From the NCBI GenBank assembly GCA_965248685.1, contig CBDFKC010000004.1, forward strand, positions 744,001 through 808,000: a stretch of 64,000 nucleotides of DNA, given 5' to 3'. This DNA comes from VYFG01 sp965248685. Its GTDB lineage: Bacteria > Pseudomonadota > Gammaproteobacteria > Arenicellales > Poriferihabitantaceae. Below are positions 9,652-23,142 of the stretch, one piece after another. Every line of letters starts with the position of its first letter. Positions within the stretch are counted from its first letter, which is position 1. The notes under the pieces were generated by a model that was given only the letters and a program-made list of their open reading frames with translations, was not told where the DNA came from and ran no database searches. A program made the position numbers and the translations under genes.

Positions 9652-9866
9652 AATTTGGTTTTGATAATGGAAGATGAGAAATGCTTATGGGTAGTGAGTG
9701 TAGGGTTTAGCGAAGATATTGTCATCCTCGAAAACTTATGGTCGATTGACAAACTATTAGTTGGCGATGGCTGGCGCACAGATATTTTCAGGCAAGGCGA
9801 GAATTCCGCTGATTGCCATTGTCGGTTATATTAGCGGGACTAATTTCTAATTTGCAGGGGTGAAAA

Positions 9867-11111
9867 TTGGCAACTTCAGATGCCACAGCGGGGACCGCAA
9901 ATCCGTCGCGTAGTCAAAGTCATTGGGAAAAGGTTAAATTCAATGGCGAAGGAATGGAGTATTTTAAAATATGGATTGTTAATATTTTTCTGAGCATATT
10001 AACCCTGGGTATTTTCTCTGCCTGGGCCAAAGTCAGAACTCGACGTTATTTTTATGGCAATACAGTAGTCGCCGGCTCAGTATTCGAATATCACGCGACA
10101 CCAATCGCTATTCTAAAAGGCCGGTTAATTGCTGTGGCAGTTCTTATCCTTGCGATTGGTTCCGGGTATTTTCACCCACTGGCCGAGGTAGTCTTTTTCG
10201 TACTTATCGCGTTGTTAACACCATGGGCTATTTGGCGATCGATCATATTTAATGCGCGGATGTCGAGTTACCGCAATGTGCGATTTAGCTTTCGCAGCAG
10301 TGCGTGGAAACCTTATTTATACTTGTTGATCTTCCCTCTGTTACCGTTGGCGATCGCTGGAGTTGTTATTGGGCTTCAATTTACCTTAGGAATGATTGAC
10401 CTGTCAGATTTACAAAGTGGCGGGCAAAATCCTAAGGGCGCGATTGCTTTGGGAGGCACGATCGGTGTAGCGGTCTTGGCAATTTATCTGTTGATTCCCT
10501 ACATTCAAAAGGCATTGACGAGTTATTATTTTAATGGCCATATGTTTGGCCAGGGAAAGTTTCATGCCAAGCTGGAAGCTTCAACTTACTATCTAATTTA
10601 TCTAAAGTTATTGGGAATCGGCCTTTTGTTCTGGCTTGTCATTGCAATAATCTTTGGGTTGTTGGCGTTCTTGCTCTCGATGACCGATATACCTGGAATC
10701 CTTCAGGATTTGCAAGCAGGAACTTTGCCCGGGCCCGGATCAGCATTTGGTTTACTAATTTTTATTCCGTTTTTCGCCGTTTTCGCCTGGTTTAAAGCGT
10801 ATACTGAATCGCGGTTCCGAAATTATTCTATGGGTCAGCTTAAACTGGACCGGGTCGCTGCTTTCCGCTCCCGGCTAAAAGTAAATAAACTGGCCTGGAT
10901 CCAGTTCTCCAATATTCTGTTGTTAATTTGTACTCTTGGACTGGCTTATCCATGGGCCATCATCCGCCTTACCCGCTATAAAACGTCGACCCTTGACGTT
11001 CGGGTATTTGGCGATGTTGATCAATACATTACCCAATTGCAGTCTCGAGAGTCTGCCCTGGGAGAAGAAATTGGAGAAGCATTCGATCTTGGACTCGATC
11101 TCGGAATTTAA
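9867..11111 (+). CDS. YjgN-family (DUF898) multi-pass membrane protein
   Basis: Inner-membrane protein of the YjgN/DUF898 family; no biochemical role is established for this family. The 414 residues contain about eight hydrophobic helices, arranged as two repeats that each start with a soluble GxGxEYFKIWxxNxxLSILTLGIFSAWAKVRTRRYFY-like segment (first repeat around residues 25-65, the second-repeat counterpart after residue 330: NILLLICTLGLAYPWAIIRLTRY). The start is TTG at 9867, supported by AGGGGTG seven bases upstream. The M48 protease gene begins 18 bases after its stop, and this pair is commonly adjacent in Gammaproteobacteria, so they probably work together at the envelope. Confidence 0.88.
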   Translation: MATSDATAGTANPSRSQSHWEKVKFNGEGMEYFKIWIVNIFLSILTLGIFSAWAKVRTRRYFYGNTVVAGSVFEYHATPIAILKGRLIAVAVLILAIGSGYFHPLAEVVFFVLIALLTPWAIWRSIIFNARMSSYRNVRFSFRSSAWKPYLYLLIFPLLPLAIAGVVIGLQFTLGMIDLSDLQSGGQNPKGAIALGGTIGVAVLAIYLLIPYIQKALTSYYFNGHMFGQGKFHAKLEASTYYLIYLKLLGIGLLFWLVIAIIFGLLAFLLSMTDIPGILQDLQAGTLPGPGSAFGLLIFIPFFAVFAWFKAYTESRFRNYSMGQLKLDRVAAFRSRLKVNKLAWIQFSNILLLICTLGLAYPWAIIRLTRYKTSTLDVRVFGDVDQYITQLQSRESALGEEIGEAFDLGLDLGI

Positions 11112-11129
11112 TCAGTCGTCATCCTGATC

Positions 11130-12218
11130 ATGGAGATAGAGGGGGTCTGGTTTCCCTCTGGCAGCTCCAAACGGGTCGCTGCCAGATTGCTGATTTCTTC
11201 AGCGGGATATATTCTCAAAGCGGAAGGTCGGCAACCTGTGGAAGGGAGATTTGACCGCCTCGAGATCTCCAATCGGATCGGTAATATTCCACGAAAAATT
11301 ATACTTCCTGACCAATCCGTTTTCGAAACTGTGGTCAACGATGAAATCGATCATTGGATTTCAGGTCAGGGTAAGGCGAATGAGGGAGGATGGATACATC
11401 GACTGGAAAGTCGTTGGCGTTGGATCGCAATCGCTTTGGTCGCAGTGGTAATAACGGTTTATTCCGGTGCCCGCTGGGGACTACCCTGGGTTAGTCAGGT
11501 AGCGGCCCGGCATATGCCCCAAACCATCGTTGAAAGTATTTCAGATGGATCCCTGGATTTTCTTGATGCCACAATTTTCGATCCGAGTGGGATATCCGAA
11601 CATCAGCAAGCCAGATTAACCCAGCGATTTAATCTGCTTCGGGCTGACGACAGTGAACATCAATACGTGTTGCTGTTTCGGAAATTAGGGGTACCCAATG
11701 CATTGGCATTGCCGTCAGGAGATCTCCTGGTTACCGATAAGTTTGCTGAACTGGCTACCGGTGAGGAGTTCGACGCTGTCATGTTGCATGAAATCGGTCA
11801 CGTCGAAAAGCGCCATGGTCTGCAGCAACTGGTCCGTTCTTCTCTGGTTTCATTTGTTATTGCGATGTTTGTCGGGGACCCCTCGGGAGTTGGAGAACTG
11901 GTCGTGGCATTACCGACCTTCCTGCTGCAAAGTCATTATTCCAGAAAGCATGAAGCCGAGGCAGATGAATTCGCATTCGATGCCATGATTGAAAAATCCA
12001 TTGACCCGATCCACTTTGCGACGATCATGGAAAAAATGGAAAACTTTAAACCGGAAGATGTTGTGATCGAGGATTCTGGAAACGGCCAAGGGCACGATCC
12101 AGATACCGGAGAAGGTTTGTCGGGATATTTATCGAGTCATCCGGCTACCATTGACCGGATAAATAAGGCCAAGCAATATTCCCGGCAGTTTCGTCAATCC
12201 GGTTTGGGCGAGGGATAA
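11130..12218 (+). CDS. Membrane-anchored M48-family zinc metalloprotease
   Basis: Predicted periplasmic zinc endopeptidase anchored by one membrane helix at about residues 98-112. The N-terminal 90 residues are a small soluble region. The active site HEIGH is at 220-224 and the third zinc ligand lies in SRKHEAEADEF (E275), both hallmarks of the HtpX/BepA M48 group. Length 362. It follows the DUF898 gene closely and is likely co-transcribed. Its last 25 bases overlap the 3' end of the convergent anmK. Role by analogy is envelope protein quality control; the substrate is unknown. Confidence 0.9.
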   Translation: MEIEGVWFPSGSSKRVAARLLISSAGYILKAEGRQPVEGRFDRLEISNRIGNIPRKIILPDQSVFETVVNDEIDHWISGQGKANEGGWIHRLESRWRWIAIALVAVVITVYSGARWGLPWVSQVAARHMPQTIVESISDGSLDFLDATIFDPSGISEHQQARLTQRFNLLRADDSEHQYVLLFRKLGVPNALALPSGDLLVTDKFAELATGEEFDAVMLHEIGHVEKRHGLQQLVRSSLVSFVIAMFVGDPSGVGELVVALPTFLLQSHYSRKHEAEADEFAFDAMIEKSIDPIHFATIMEKMENFKPEDVVIEDSGNGQGHDPDTGEGLSGYLSSHPATIDRINKAKQYSRQFRQSGLGEG

Positions 12219-13300
12219 TAGATGGCACCCGCTATGCTTGACGCAGAAGCACCGGTTACCGAAGCCAGGGTCGCAGGGGTTCGGTTAATGGTTGCCTGTG
12301 CCATCCAGGCAAAAGCCGACGCCTCGATCCAGGCCGACGGAAATCCCAGCTGATCTGTGGTTGCTATATCCTGGGAGCAAATTTGATCCAGTATTTGCCG
12401 AAGAAACCCGTTATCGGTACCACCGCCACATAAATAGATCTGGTCCACCGATGGACCAATTTGGTTGGCTACCGATTGCGCGGTAAGCCAGGCCAGTGTG
12501 TGTTGAACGTCCATGGGCGCAATATCCTGGCCAAATTCTGACAGGCACTGTTCTAGCCAATTCAAATTGAAATACTCTCTGCCGGTGCTTTTTGGCGGAG
12601 GCAATGCGAAAAAAGGATCCGACAGCATCAGCGCCAGGAGACCCTGATTCAGCTTGCCTGACCGGCCCCATTGACCATCGCGGTCGAATGGCTGATTTTG
12701 ATGTAGGGCGATCCAGTTGTCCATTAGCCCATTGGCCGGACCAGTATCAAATCCTGTGACGGCTGTGGAAGGGTTATTCGGAAGCAGGGTTATATTGGCA
12801 ATTCCTCCCAGGTTAACGATTGCCCGGGTCTTACTGTGATCGCTGAAAACGGCTTGGTGAAAAACCGGTGCGAGGGGTGCGCCTTGACCACCAAGGGAAA
12901 TATCGGCGCTGCGAAAATCCGTTACCGTAGGAATACCGGTGCGCTGGGCAATGACCGCGCCATTACCGAGTTGCAGGGTAAAGGGAAATACGTCGGTTGG
13001 TCTGTGACGCACCGTTTGGCCATGGCAGCCAATTACCGATATTTGGGGATTTCCGCATTGTTCAATGAGCTTTAGCGCCGCGCCGGCGTAGCGCTCGCCA
13101 AGTTCGGTATGTATCCGACCGGCCTGATCGATCTCATTCGGCCCTGGCTGGCAAAGGCTGAGAATGGTTTCACGTAATTGTGCTGGGAACGGTTCACTAT
13201 GGGTCGACAACAGGATTGGTCGATCATTCTCAGTGATGTCGAGTAACACCGCATCGATGGCGTCCACGCTGGTGCCCGACATTATGCCAATGGCGTTCAT
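12194..13300 (-). CDS. anmK: Anhydro-N-acetylmuramic acid kinase
   Basis: Cytosolic kinase that phosphorylates and opens 1,6-anhydro-MurNAc released during peptidoglycan recycling, giving MurNAc-6-phosphate. Family signatures: GIMSGTSVDAID at the N-terminus (phosphate loop), GCHGQT, LGGIANIT, and DTGPANGLMD. I use the ATG at 13300 (368 residues, like the 369 of E. coli) although a TTG 18 bases upstream is also in frame; neither has a strong ribosome binding site. It lies 45 bases downstream of the M23 endopeptidase gene; this pairing (endopeptidase then anmK) is known from Pseudomonas and fits a cell-wall turnover unit. Confidence 0.95.
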   Translation of the reverse strand: MNAIGIMSGTSVDAIDAVLLDITENDRPILLSTHSEPFPAQLRETILSLCQPGPNEIDQAGRIHTELGERYAGAALKLIEQCGNPQISVIGCHGQTVRHRPTDVFPFTLQLGNGAVIAQRTGIPTVTDFRSADISLGGQGAPLAPVFHQAVFSDHSKTRAIVNLGGIANITLLPNNPSTAVTGFDTGPANGLMDNWIALHQNQPFDRDGQWGRSGKLNQGLLALMLSDPFFALPPPKSTGREYFNLNWLEQCLSEFGQDIAPMDVQHTLAWLTAQSVANQIGPSVDQIYLCGGGTDNGFLRQILDQICSQDIATTDQLGFPSAWIEASAFAWMAQATINRTPATLASVTGASASSIAGAIYYPSPKPD

Positions 13301-13345
13301 TGGTCGCTGATCAGCCAATCAGCCGGCTTAGTTGGGCTCGGTGCG

Positions 13346-15286
13346 TTACTGCTGATTGTTGCTTGCCAGCGGCAGCCGGCTGACTTCTTCCAGCTGTGCC
13401 ACCCAGGTTTCAGCCTGTTGCTGAAACTGTTTACGATAGCGGTCATCAATGGGTGCCGATTTGGGCAGGGCCACGGTGAGTGGATTCATATGAAGACCGT
13501 TAACCCGGAATTCATAATGTAGATGGGGGCCAGTAGTCCACCCGGTTTTACCTACGTAGCCAATCACGTCTCCTTGTTTCACTCTCGAACCCGAACGAAC
13601 GCCATTTTTGAAATGATTCATGTGGGCATAAACGGTTTCATATTTACCGCCATGGCGCAGGATCAGGGTGCGGCCATAGCCTTTTTTGGAACCAGCGAAC
13701 CGCACCACACCGTCACCCGTAGCGAGTATCGGGGTTTTCATCGGTGCCCCATAATCTACCCCTTTATGAGCCCGCCATTTTTTGAGAATTGGGTGATAGC
13801 GTTTGTTGGTAAATTTAGAGGTAACCCGACCGAATTTGAGGGGCGTCCGTAAAAACGATCCCTGGATACCGTCGCCATCGGGAGCATAGTAACTAACCCG
13901 GTTATCTTCGTCGACGTGTCGAACTGCGCGAAGTCGTTTACTTCCGGTGATTAATTCGGCGGCTATAACGTCGCCATTGCCAACCTTTTTATCGTCAAGA
14001 AAAAACTCTTCAAATATAACTGAGAACTGATCGCCGCTTTGAATATCCTTGGCAAAGTCAACCTGCCAGCCAAAAATTGCAGCCAGGCTGTAAACCACTT
14101 CTGTCGGAACATCTTCCGTGTTAGCCGTGTCCATCAGACTGCTCCAGATCGTGGCCTTGACAGTTCGGAAACGGAGGACAGGTTCCCTGGTTTCGACAAG
14201 TACTTGATAACCTTGGTCTGAATTAGTGATCACCAGGGTATTATATTGATCAATTTTGTAGTGCAGAAATTGTAGCAAATCCTGTTGACCTTTTGCCTTC
14301 GCAGCAAGGGTAGTGACCTTAATTTCCTGTCCCGGTCGAATTCTATTAAGCGCTGCTGCTTCCTTTATGTTTACCAGGGCATAGGCTTCACGACTGCTTA
14401 AGTCGAGACGATTGAAGATTTGTGAGAGGGTATCATTTTTTCGAACCTTCTCAGTTTTCCAGTTAAGCGCAACCTGTTGACTAGGAATTGATTCCGGTTC
14501 TGCTGATTGTTCGGTTGCTGACAAATCAGATTCAGTTTCCTTGTTTTCATCAACGCTATCCTTGTTGACAGTCTCAGTAGTATTTGTGTCTTTTGTCAGT
14601 TCAATCCCAGCGAGCTTTGTCGGTTCTGCTACCGCCTGCTGGACCGAATTGGCGATGGATACTGGCCCAGTACTGTCCAGTAAACCATCAGCAAATATAT
14701 TGGTTTTTGCTTTTGCGTTTTCCACCGCAGTTTTTAAATCAGGTGTTTCTATATTAGATGTTTCTAAATCCGATTCAGTGTGATTGATTACGGGATTGGT
14801 TTGCTTTTCTGGTATTGCAATGGAAACCATTGCCAGGCGTAATTCAGTATTGGTGAGTGCGGATTTGTTGGAACTGGGCGTTACCGAATCGATAGGGCTT
14901 TCTACATCGATAATTTTATCCAGCGCTTCTTGTTCCGGCGTGAAAATACTTACCGGGGCGTCAAGTTCAAAAACATCGCCAGACTCTCGGTCATTGGCCA
15001 CAGCCCTCGAACTGGAGGCAAGTAATACGCCAGGTTCATTGGATACGAACGAATGACCTAGAACATCTGAATCATCAAGGATAACTTTGCCTTGCTTAAG
15101 GTCAGTATGCTTGGCGTGCAATGCTGACTTGGCGGCAGAAGAGGGGCTATTAATCGATGCAATTGTTGATACCAGTGCGAGCACTGATACCATGACCAAT
15201 CCAATCCGTCCGAGATGGGGCGCAGACGGGCGAGGTGACAGGTCTTTTAGATCGAGTTTTAGCGTTGATCGCTTGGGAGGCGTCAT
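13346..15286 (-). CDS. MepM-like M23 murein DD-endopeptidase
   Basis: Envelope endopeptidase that cleaves peptidoglycan cross-links to let new glycan strands in. One N-terminal membrane anchor (about residues 30-50 of the protein, LGRIGLVMVSVLALVSTIA), a long low-complexity Ser/Thr/Glu linker, an OapA/LysM-like segment (VRKNDTLSQIFNRLDLS), a Csd3-type middle domain, and a C-terminal M23 domain with zinc ligands in RAHKGVDYGAP and HLHYEF. The linker makes it longer (about 646 residues) than E. coli MepM (440). Start at ATG 15286; a GTG nine codons upstream is also open. In Pseudomonas the equivalent gene sits between tyrS and anmK next to an rRNA operon; here tyrS is missing. Confidence 0.9.
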   Translation of the reverse strand: MTPPKRSTLKLDLKDLSPRPSAPHLGRIGLVMVSVLALVSTIASINSPSSAAKSALHAKHTDLKQGKVILDDSDVLGHSFVSNEPGVLLASSSRAVANDRESGDVFELDAPVSIFTPEQEALDKIIDVESPIDSVTPSSNKSALTNTELRLAMVSIAIPEKQTNPVINHTESDLETSNIETPDLKTAVENAKAKTNIFADGLLDSTGPVSIANSVQQAVAEPTKLAGIELTKDTNTTETVNKDSVDENKETESDLSATEQSAEPESIPSQQVALNWKTEKVRKNDTLSQIFNRLDLSSREAYALVNIKEAAALNRIRPGQEIKVTTLAAKAKGQQDLLQFLHYKIDQYNTLVITNSDQGYQVLVETREPVLRFRTVKATIWSSLMDTANTEDVPTEVVYSLAAIFGWQVDFAKDIQSGDQFSVIFEEFFLDDKKVGNGDVIAAELITGSKRLRAVRHVDEDNRVSYYAPDGDGIQGSFLRTPLKFGRVTSKFTNKRYHPILKKWRAHKGVDYGAPMKTPILATGDGVVRFAGSKKGYGRTLILRHGGKYETVYAHMNHFKNGVRSGSRVKQGDVIGYVGKTGWTTGPHLHYEFRVNGLHMNPLTVALPKSAPIDDRYRKQFQQQAETWVAQLEEVSRLPLASNNQQ

Positions 15287-15313
15287 TACTTTTTCGATTA
15301 GGTTAATTACCAC

Positions 15314-16300
15314 GACCCAACTAATGGGTCAGCTCAATGGTGTTGCCGTCGGGTCGATAAATCCGAAACACAGGCAAACTCAGCCTTTATTAAATAGCCG
15401 TTATTTACATTGGGCTTTTCAGTCAGACCGCTCCAGAAGGGTATCTGTGCGACCCAGATTTCAACCGAAAGACTATGGATAATTAGTCTACCGAAGTTAA
15501 AACCCGATTCAACAAACTGAACCAGCCAAGATGGGCGGGTACTTTACCTATTCACGTCCATAAGGTCAAAGCTTTATGACAGTTATATGATGGATTGTTA
15601 AAGATAACCAGTTAATACCCGGATAGATTTCATTTTATTTGAGCGCAAAGCAATTTGCTTGGGCAAATTGCTAGATAAGTATTTATCTAAACAAGGCTAG
15701 CGGGCTGTCGCGATAACAGCGTACTTTGTCTGCTTCGAAACCCCGTCAATCGGACGTGGTTATTGTCAGTGCAATCAAAATGTCAACCGACTCAACCTGA
15801 CAGCAAGAGCCGAGGGTAAAAAGGGCTGCGATATAATGTCTATATTACGAGTTTTAACTGAACGACTGTTTTTATATTGGTTTAGATAGATATATTCAAT
15901 CCTGAGCCACCTTCGGATAGATCATAAGGATTGATGCCTCAGGTAAATTCCCTGGTTTAATGACATATTCCCGTATCGGCCTAAATTTACCCCCCAAAAC
16001 CCCTGGTCTCGATCCACAATTCCGATACTATTTTGTTTATAATCAGTAAGTTATGATATCGGTAAATTTATTTTCGCTTTTTCAATGTTATTTGTCAGAT
16101 TGTTGTTGACGGGCTTGCTTTAATGCGTATAATTCGCGCTCCCGGAAGACGGCACCCGCCGCCTTCCCTGATCTTTTACAACTAGTCAAACAGATTGTGT
16201 GGGCGCTTCAATTCTTTGAAAGTTTCTCATCCAGAACAGTAGATTCGATGCGTCTAACGTATTGAATTTGCAAACAAATCGTCCTTCGGGACACCAAACT
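15314..16300. other. Long non-coding leader between mepM-like gene and 16S rRNA
   Basis: Almost 1 kb without a convincing gene. It holds the divergent promoters for the M23 gene and the rRNA operon. Two hairpins lie side by side: AGCAATTTGC/GCAAATTGCT (15649-15658 with 15663-15672) and TAGATAA/TTATCTA (15672-15678 with 15683-15689). A TATAAT at 15832-15837 may be an upstream rRNA promoter but lacks a good -35. The region just before the main promoter (about 16020-16100) is AT-rich like an UP element. A boxA-like ATTCTTTGAAAG is at 16211-16222 in the transcribed leader. No trace of tyrS is visible. Confidence 0.6.
16106..16133 (+). promoter_or_regulatory. Main rRNA operon promoter
   Basis: TTGACG at 16106-16111 and a perfect TATAAT at 16128-16133 with a 16-base spacer, followed by a GC-rich discriminator (TCGCGCTCCC) as expected for a growth-rate and ppGpp-controlled rRNA promoter. 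It lies about 165 bases before the 16S 5' end and after an AT-rich stretch. Confidence 0.8.
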
Positions 16301-17843
<1,543 letters not shown>

Positions 17844-17977
17844 AAAGATCTGAGAAACCGAGAGGTTTTGAAGCGTCCACACAATTTGTTTGATTAATCA
17901 TTAGAGTCAGTCCTTGGTTGCGGACTCAATTAGAGCGTTTGTATGTTTTGAATATATTAGACGTTCAGACAAGCTTT

Positions 17978-18054
<77 letters not shown>

Positions 18055-18060
18055 AATTCC

Positions 18061-18135
18061 CGATCTCTGCGTTGCTGAAGCACTCACTTACTGATGTAAG
18101 CTTCGCGCTCCAGCGCCTTGACCTCGGAAATTTGG
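18061..18135. repeat. REP-like intergenic element in the 16S-23S spacer
   Basis: A stretch beginning GCGTTGCTGAAGCACTCACTT with an internal CTTAC-TGAT-GTAAG dyad and ending in CAGCGCCTTGACC. It resembles, from memory, a family of short dispersed intergenic repeats found in many gammaproteobacterial genomes. No second copy is in this window, so the assignment is tentative. Confidence 0.35.
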
Positions 18136-18160
18136 TTCCCAAGTGCGTTTCTCTTTGTAG

Positions 18161-18322
18161 CTGGAAATCTCCTGTTTTCGTTGACTGGAACCTTGTTTAG
18201 AAATGAACAAAGAATCTGGGCGGCGCAGGATTTTTTTCTTCAGGCAAGGCGGAGTTAAGCGAAGTCGCCGGGAGCGTGCAGATTGCACGTGACCAAGCTT
18301 CGATTAGCGACAACGCCGCATG
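18161..18322 (+). repeat. Spacer tandem duplication, copy 1 (162 bp)
   Basis: First of two head-to-tail copies. The last 130 bp (18193-18322) differ from copy 2 at only about four positions, while the first ~32 bp are more diverged but still alignable from CTGGAAAT onward. It lies between tRNA-Ile and tRNA-Ala. Confidence 0.9.
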
Positions 18323-18484
18323 CTGGAAATGACCTGTTATAGCTAACTCAGAATTTGTTTAGAAATGGACAGAGAATCTGGGCGGCGCAGGATTTTTTTC
18401 TTCAGGCAAGGCGGAGTTAAGCGAAGTCGCCGAGAGCGTGCAGATTGCACGTGACCAAGCTTCGATTAGCGACAACTCCGCATG
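18323..18484 (+). repeat. Spacer tandem duplication, copy 2 (162 bp)
   Basis: Second copy, directly abutting the first and ending about 20 bases before tRNA-Ala. Contains GGCGCAGGAT, TTCAGGCAAGGCGG and the GTGCAGATTGCAC palindrome, all shared with copy 1. Confidence 0.9.
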
Positions 18485-18504
18485 AGGGAAAAAAGACAAG
18501 CCGG

Positions 18505-18580
18505 GGGGCCATAGCTCAGCTGGGAGAGCGCCTGCCTTGCACGCAGGAGGTCGGCGGTTCGATCCCGCCTGGCTCCACCA
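18505..18580 (+). tRNA. tRNA-Ala (TGC)
   Basis: Cloverleaf with acceptor GGGGCCA/TGGCTCC, anticodon TGC at 18558-18560 in loop CTTGCAC, T-loop GTTCGATCC and encoded CCA (18578-18580). Second spacer tRNA of the operon. Confidence 0.98.
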
Positions 18581-18907
18581 TTCATTTTGAATGTGTGGCG
18601 ATACTGACTCTAGAAAAGTAAAAAACAAAGCACCATGTTTTTAATCGGCATGATGATTTGTTTTTTACTTGCGATCAACTCTTTCGAGTTGGTTTTGTTC
18701 TTTTAAAATTTGGAAAGTCAAAGGCGCGTACACAATGCGAATGAGTCATCAAGTGGTGACAAATTCAAAATGTTGTATGCAAACCATATTGATGACAATT
18801 TATTAGTCGTCAACATGTATGTAATAACTCTTAGAGTTATTCAGATTTTGTAACTTCGGATAACTTGTTGCTTTGTTCAATTGGTGACAGACTTTTTGGG
18901 GTTATAT
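18581..18907 (+). other. Spacer between tRNA-Ala and 23S rRNA, with boxA
   Basis: Non-coding transcribed spacer. A boxA antitermination site TGTTCTTTTAAAA lies at 18696-18708 and continues TTTGGAAAG, as in the E. coli spacer (TTTAACAATCTGGAAA). No protein gene is seen. Confidence 0.75.
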
Positions 18908-21800
<2,893 letters not shown>

Positions 21801-21934
21801 ATAACACCCAAAAAGTCTGAAACTCAGACGGGTTATTACACCTTTGACTTAACCAAATTATAAAAACTGCTTGCTGTGAAGGCTTGTCTATAAACTTTAT
21901 CTAAGTGCCCGCTGGGCCCTGGATCGAGTCCAGG

Positions 21935-21980
21935 GCAAAGCTTTCAAACTAAACAGCAAAGCTGTTTTTGAAAGCTTTGC
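21935..21980 (+). other. Processing-type hairpin overlapping the 5S 5' end
   Basis: A perfect 13-bp inverted repeat, GCAAAGCTTTCAA (21935-21947) and TTGAAAGCTTTGC (21968-21980), encloses an inner ACAGC/GCTGT hairpin. The right arm includes the first three bases of 5S rRNA. A second hairpin, GCCCTGG/CCAGGGC, precedes it at about 21916-21936. Most likely RNase cleavage sites in the precursor. Confidence 0.6.
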
Positions 21981-22097
21981 CTGGTAGCCATAGCGAACGG
22001 GAACCACCTGAACCCATCTCGAACTCAGAAGTGAAAACGTTTAGCGCCGATGATAGTGTGGGGTCTCCCCATGTGAAAGTAGGACACCGCCAGGCAT
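21978..22097 (+). rRNA. 5S ribosomal RNA
   Basis: 120 bases, from TGCCTGGTAGCC to GCCAGGCAT, with the paired ends and internal CGAACTCAGAAGTGAAA and TAGCGCCGATG expected of bacterial 5S. Confidence 0.97.
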
Positions 22098-22108
22098 TAA
22101 TTACAAGA

Positions 22109-22140
22109 AAAGCCTCGCCCTTTTGGGCGGGGCTTTTTTT
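22109..22140 (+). terminator. Intrinsic terminator of the rRNA operon
   Basis: AAGCCTCGCCC, a TTTT loop and GGGCGGGGCTT followed by a T run: a strong GC-rich stem with U tract directly after 5S. Confidence 0.92.
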
Positions 22141-22164
22141 GTGATTTGATGGGTGGTGGCGTCA

Positions 22165-22265
22165 CTCACTTGCGGCGTACTCGAACTCGGCTTATGGGTG
22201 CAGACATATTGCTTACTCCTGTGGTAGATAAAAGTAGTACACCGCCACGCACTAAATGTAAAAAA
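22165..22265 (+). pseudogene. Degenerate second 5S 3' end, cut by IS insertion
   Basis: A diverged copy of the 5S 3' half: ACTCGAACTCGG, then AAAGTAGTACACCGCCACGCA (compare AAAGTAGGACACCGCCAGGCA in the real 5S). It runs into the left target duplication of the IS21 element. The matching terminator remnant resumes on the far side of the element, from 27268. Confidence 0.6.
22258..22265 (+). repeat. Left target-site duplication of IS21-family element
   Basis: GTAAAAAA, repeated exactly at 27268-27275 on the other side of the element. Confidence 0.85.
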
Positions 22266-22744
22266 TGCGTATTCCGTTCGAATCCTGCCACCCATTCCGG
22301 TGAAGTCTGCCACCCCTGATTAAGGGGAAAAAGGAGCGCTATAACGCGGGATAACCCAGCTATTCTGAGTCTTTACATTATTGTGAGGAATCAGGATGCC
22401 AGCCAAGAGGTTGTCCGTGAGAAAGATAAAAGAAGTGCTGCGCCTGAAGGCCAGTGGAATGAGTATCCGCCAGATCGCGTTATGTTGTGGCATCAGCCGA
22501 CCCGCCGCGACAGATTATGTAAGACGTAGCGAAACAGCAGGATTGGGATGGCCATTGCCACCGGATCTGACGGAAGTAGGTTTGGAAGCAAAACTGTTTC
22601 CATCAGCACCCAATTGTGTCACCCGAGATCGTCGTTCACAAGATTGGATAGTGGTGCAGAAAGAACTTAAACGCAAAGGGGTCACTAAGTTTCTGTTGTG
22701 GCAGGAGTATCGGATATTGCATCCCCAAGGGTATCAATACAGCT

Positions 22745-22752
22745 GGTTCTGC
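22745..22752 (+). repeat. Left target-site duplication of IS66-family element
   Basis: GGTTCTGC, repeated exactly at 25171-25178. The 8-bp size is typical of IS66. Confidence 0.95.
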
Positions 22753-22833
22753 GTAAGCGCATTACAAACGACGTACTGCATTTCTTCGACTAAGCCTGCT
22801 ACGTTGCCTTGTCATTTATAACAGAGGTGACCA

Positions 22834-23142
22834 ATGCAACAACAACGTGTTCGGCGATCGGCATCAGACTGGCGCAGCGTACTTTCAGATTTTGAATCCA
22901 GTGGCTTGAGTGCAGTGGCCTACTGCCGAAAACATCACATCGGCACCAAGGGATTCTACCGTGCCAGATCACTGAATAGTAAAGGCGGTAACGGTAAATC
23001 ATTTGTCCAAGCGGTTGCCAGTCCTGCGGCCCAACCCGCGTCGTCATTAATTGAGATCATTTTGCCCCACGGCCGTGTGCGGATTGATAGCAGTGTGTCG
23101 CCAAGCTGGGTTGCAGACCTGTTGAAATCACTGGCGGCATGA
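22834..23142 (+). CDS. tnpA: IS66 accessory protein TnpA
   Basis: 102-residue helix-turn-helix-type accessory protein of IS66 elements; pattern WRSVLSDFESSGLSAVAYCRKHHI is typical of the N-terminal DNA-binding region. A ribosome binding site AGAGGTG precedes the ATG. Required for efficient transposition in characterised IS66 elements, with an unclear mechanism. Its stop overlaps the tnpB start by four bases. Confidence 0.9.
   Translation: MQQQRVRRSASDWRSVLSDFESSGLSAVAYCRKHHIGTKGFYRARSLNSKGGNGKSFVQAVASPAAQPASSLIEIILPHGRVRIDSSVSPSWVADLLKSLAA

Noticed and set aside
22396..22821. 141-residue stand-alone HTH protein
   Set aside because: Only the first 119 codons are IstA; the tail is read from the IS66 left end. 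It is the 5' fragment of an interrupted transposase.
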